Of a DNA stretch of 64,000 bases, positions 61,432-64,000 are shown piece by piece (within the stretch, counting starts at the first letter, position 1; every line of letters starts with the position of its first letter). The position numbers and the translations under genes were made by a program. Under the pieces are notes generated by a model. It did not search any database and had not been told where the DNA came from. It saw only the letters and a program-made list of their open reading frames with translations. This stretch comes from Balamuthia mandrillaris. Taxonomy: Eukaryota > Discosea > Longamoebia > Balamuthiidae. The stretch spans positions 1-64,000 of the forward strand of contig JAVKOQ010000264.1 in NCBI GenBank assembly GCA_031835245.1, in the 5' to 3' direction.

Positions 61432-61545
61432 GTACTTGTAGCTTTCCCTTTTCTTACTCCTTATTACTGTAACAACAAAAAAAAAGCAGAAAGAAACGCT
61501 TTCTCTTTTTTTTTCTCTCTCTCCTTCTCTCCTCTTCTCTCCTCT

Positions 61546-64000
61546 TCACTCTAACGATTTGGAGAGAGCCATCAGGTGCTCTTCCGTCCGATGCGGAAAA
61601 CCTCCAAACAAGACGGTGAGGGCGGCGTAGTCCTTCCAGTGGAGGAGAGCCTCCACCGTGACCTGTTGGTGGGCCAACGCGCTGCTTGCCGCTTTGTAGA
61701 CCTGTTCTTTGCGCTGCCAGTTGATGCGCTTGCCTTGCTCGTCCCTTTCCGGGGAGTCCTCCTCCAGTTGCACTATTTCCGCCAAGTATGGCTCCCTGTT
61801 TTTACAGAAGAACAAAGAAGCAGGAGCAGGAGCATAAGCAGGAGTGTAAAGGTACACGAAGCAGAAGAAGAAGAAGAAGAACGAAGAAGAACAAGAAGAA
61901 GAAGAAGAAGAAGAAGAAGAAGAAGAAGAAGAAGAAGAAGAACAAGAAGAAGAAGAAGAACAAGAAGAAGAAGAAGAACAAGAAGAACAAGAAGAAGAAG
62001 AAGAAGAAGAAGAAGAACAAGAAGAAGAAGAAGAACAAGAAGAACAAGAAGAAGAACAAGAAGCAGAAGAAGAACAGGAGCAAGAAGAGCAACGAGAGAA
62101 GAAGAGTAAGAGGAGCAAGAGTGGACGTACAGCCAAGGAACGCAGCTTTGCTTATGAGGATTCTTGAATGCCGTTTTATGCTGTTGGACTGCTCTCATCA
62201 TCGCAAAGTAGTTTCTCTGTCATCAAAGACAACAAACGTGAGACCACCTTTCTTGACTCTCAACAAACAACAACACCACCAAAAGTCTAACCTTATCCTG
62301 TCGATACTCCTTGGTGAACTGCGCTTTCGTGCCCTCCAAACGAGCGATAGGGGCATGCCCCAGCCCAGAGAGCACGGCGACCATTCCCTGGTAGTTGCAA
62401 AGGTTCTGCAGCTCCTGGGCCACCCTCACGAGGTGGGCGAGCGTCCTCATCCTCTCGTTCAGGGAGGAGGCGGAGAGGATCCTCTCCACCACCCACCAGC
62501 TCAGCTTCTCGGCCAGTTTTATCATGGCCATGGCCTTGTTGGTCCGGTTGCGGAGAGGGGAGCTCCAGGCTTGGTCCATTAGCTCGTACTCCTTTATCTC
62601 CACAAAGCTCCGCATCATGAGGAATGTTATCTGGGAGGCGAGCATGCTAGGGCTGTTGTCGAGGAGAGAGGTTGTAGATCCGCTCGTGCTGTCCTGTATG
62701 CCGAAATGGGCTCTCGTTGTTGCCTCCAGCTTGTTGTTTTGAGAGGAAAAATGAGGAAGGGAGAAAGAACAGAAGGAGGAGGAGAAGGAGAAGGAGAAGG
62801 AGAAGGAGAAGGAGAAGGAGAAGGAGAAGGAGAAGGAGAAGGAGAAGGAAGAAGAGATACCGATGAAGAAATAGTGGCCTTGTAATCGGAAGACTGGCAA
62901 TGAGAATCCAAGAATTCAAATAAGGGTTCACGAAGGCCTTTAAAGTCCTCTGGATAAGACTTGGTCCACATATCCAACACTGTCAACAAATGCTCCTGCC
63001 TTTCCTTCTTCTTGCTCTCCTCTTTGACGTTCGTGTAACTATATTGTTGAGCAGAGAGCTGTTAAGTTTCTTTATGCTTCTCTCTCTCTCTCTCTCTCTC
63101 TCTGCATTTTCTTACCTTTCAATAAAAGCGTCCAAAAGTTCTTTTGGACGCATTAAAGACCTGTACGACGCCAAGAAGCACCGCTGAAAGTCGTTCTTGT
63201 CCTTCAAGTGCTTCCTTCCGGAATACCTTACCGGTGGGGTGAACAGGCGCCTCAAAAGGGATCTCGTGGAGAGATACGTTTCCTGGTCTTCTTCTTGAAG
63301 GGAAGAAGACGCGTCGGACGAAGGCGAAGAAGAGTAGGTTCCCTCCTCTGCTCCTTGCGATGAGGGCGGAGGTTCTTCTCTGCTGGCAGAGACAGCGGGT
63401 GAGTCCCCACCGCTCTCTCCCATCTTGTTGGGGTTGGCATTTGTTTTCTTTTTGTTATTCTTCTCCTTCTCGGCTTCTAAAAGGTTGGACAGTTCGCTTG
63501 GTGCTATTCCAAGCGTGTTCGTTGGAGTAGAGTCGTCCCAAACATTTATCTTTTTCTCTGTTTTGTGTCTTCTATAAGAAAGAACAGCAAAAGGACAAGA
63601 AGAAAGTGGAACGAGGGAGAATAAAGAAAAAAAAAAAACAAGAGAGAGGAAAGAAAGGATGAACAAGAAGAGAACGAGAGGCAAACGCAGAAGACAGAGG
63701 AAAGGCCAGTACCAATGGCTCTGCGGATTTCTCCAAAGCATTCGTTCAAAGCTATGCCGTCCTTTGAAGTGGAGAACTTGCCATTTCCAGCCTCAGCAAG
63801 CTTCTCAAGCGCTTCCGCCGTTGTCTTGCTATTCCCAAAACGAATGGCATGAAAGACTGGAGGGCTATATCGAGAAAACAGACAAGTCAATAAGTTAAGA
63901 AGAAGAAGAAGACGAAGAAGAACAACAACAACAACGACAAAAGGAAGAGTAAGAAGAATAAGAAGCAGACGAAAGAGACATACGTGGTACGATTCTTGAC
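61546..64000 (-). CDS. Ras guanine nucleotide exchange factor (CDC25 domain), partial at the window edge
   Basis: Exchange factor that activates Ras. The gene is on the minus strand and continues beyond 64000. The leftmost visible exon reads PPVFHAIRFGNSKTTAEALE, KLAEAGNGKFSTSKDGIALN, which resembles the end of a von Willebrand A-type domain. The RasGEF-N region follows: RKHLKDKNDFQRCFLASYRS, LMRPKELLDAFIER, LLTVLDMWTKSYPEDFKGL. The CDC25 core has MLASQITFLMMRSFVEIKEY, ELMDQAWSSPLRNRTNKAMA, EKLSWWVVERILSASSLNER then LQNLCNYQGMVAVLSGLGHA. CVPWL and NREPYLAEIVQLEEDSPERD end the core. The C-terminus is HRTEEHLMALSKSLE. One intron (about 61803-62130) is a long (TTC)n tract. Confidence 0.85.
61860..62090 (-). 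repeat. (GAA)n/(GAACAA)n intron microsatellite
   Basis: GAA and GAACAA units on the plus strand in a RasGEF intron, pyrimidine-rich on the sense strand. Confidence 0.9.
62775..62850 (-). repeat. (GGAGAA)n intron microsatellite
   Basis: About twelve GGAGAA units on the plus strand in a RasGEF intron. Confidence 0.88.

Overview
The window looks like nuclear DNA of a free-living amoeba, most likely an amoebozoan of the Discosea. Balamuthia- or Acanthamoeba-like is my best guess, at moderate to low confidence. The genes are eukaryotic, tightly packed and mostly split by many short GT-AG introns of about 50-250 bases. Neighbouring genes are often only 50-100 bases apart. Introns carry pyrimidine-rich microsatellites such as (CT)n, (TTC)n, (TTCTTG)n and (TTTTC)n. 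The gene set (Rab14, RasGEF and RhoGEF proteins, V-ATPase, an NPC1-like transporter, and an F-box/ankyrin 'GCPWD' protein) fits a phagotrophic amoeba. I see no bacterial operons, tRNA, rRNA or CRISPR.

Layout. 0-20 kb: mitochondrial Hsp70 (+), a Gln-rich coiled-coil protein (-), V-ATPase subunit C (-), a probable L51/S25-type mitoribosomal protein (+), IFRD (-), a C-CAP/cofactor-C protein (+), Rab14 (+), an OTU1/YOD1 deubiquitinase (+) and a DH-domain RhoGEF (-). 20-36 kb: an NPC1-like sterol-sensing RND transporter (+), a broken ankyrin-type copy, RNase H2 subunit B (-), a broken DDE DNA transposon carrying an internal inverted duplication, CC2D1/Lgd (-), ribosomal protein eL37 (+) and TRAPPC2L (+). 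36-50 kb: Akirin (+), NUBPL/Ind1 (+), an intronless mitochondrial P-loop ATPase (+), an intronless coiled-coil protein (+), a SNF2-family ATPase (-), a protein with six copies of a Cys-Pro motif (+) and a membrane-anchored CBS protein (-). 50-64 kb: a secreted glycoprotein (+), a type I membrane protein (+), glutamine-dependent NAD synthetase (-), an EF-hand protein (-), an F-box/ankyrin protein (-), WrbA with a Lys-rich tail (+) and a RasGEF that runs off the right edge (-).

Shared themes. Several products serve membrane traffic and endosomes (Rab14, V-ATPase C, NPC1-like, CC2D1, TRAPPC2L), GTPase signalling (RhoGEF, RasGEF) and mitochondria (mtHsp70, L51/S25 protein, NUBPL, P-loop ATPase). 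These look like scattered housekeeping genes, not one pathway cluster.

The most unusual signals are: (1) the palindrome TGTCGACA, found nine times by eye, every time between genes; (2) short tandem duplications in promoters, including a 113-base unit whose two copies keep the same perfect 13-base hairpin stem; (3) an OTU1 whose N-terminus carries a Cdc48/p97-binding-like RRRRLARF motif in place of the usual UBX-like domain; (4) a NUBPL protein without the CxxC iron-sulfur motif; (5) a six-copy 'ACSMxPP' repeat protein; and (6) an NPC1-like protein lacking the N-terminal sterol-binding domain and the TM4 acidic residue. All calls were made by reading the sequence; no database search was run.
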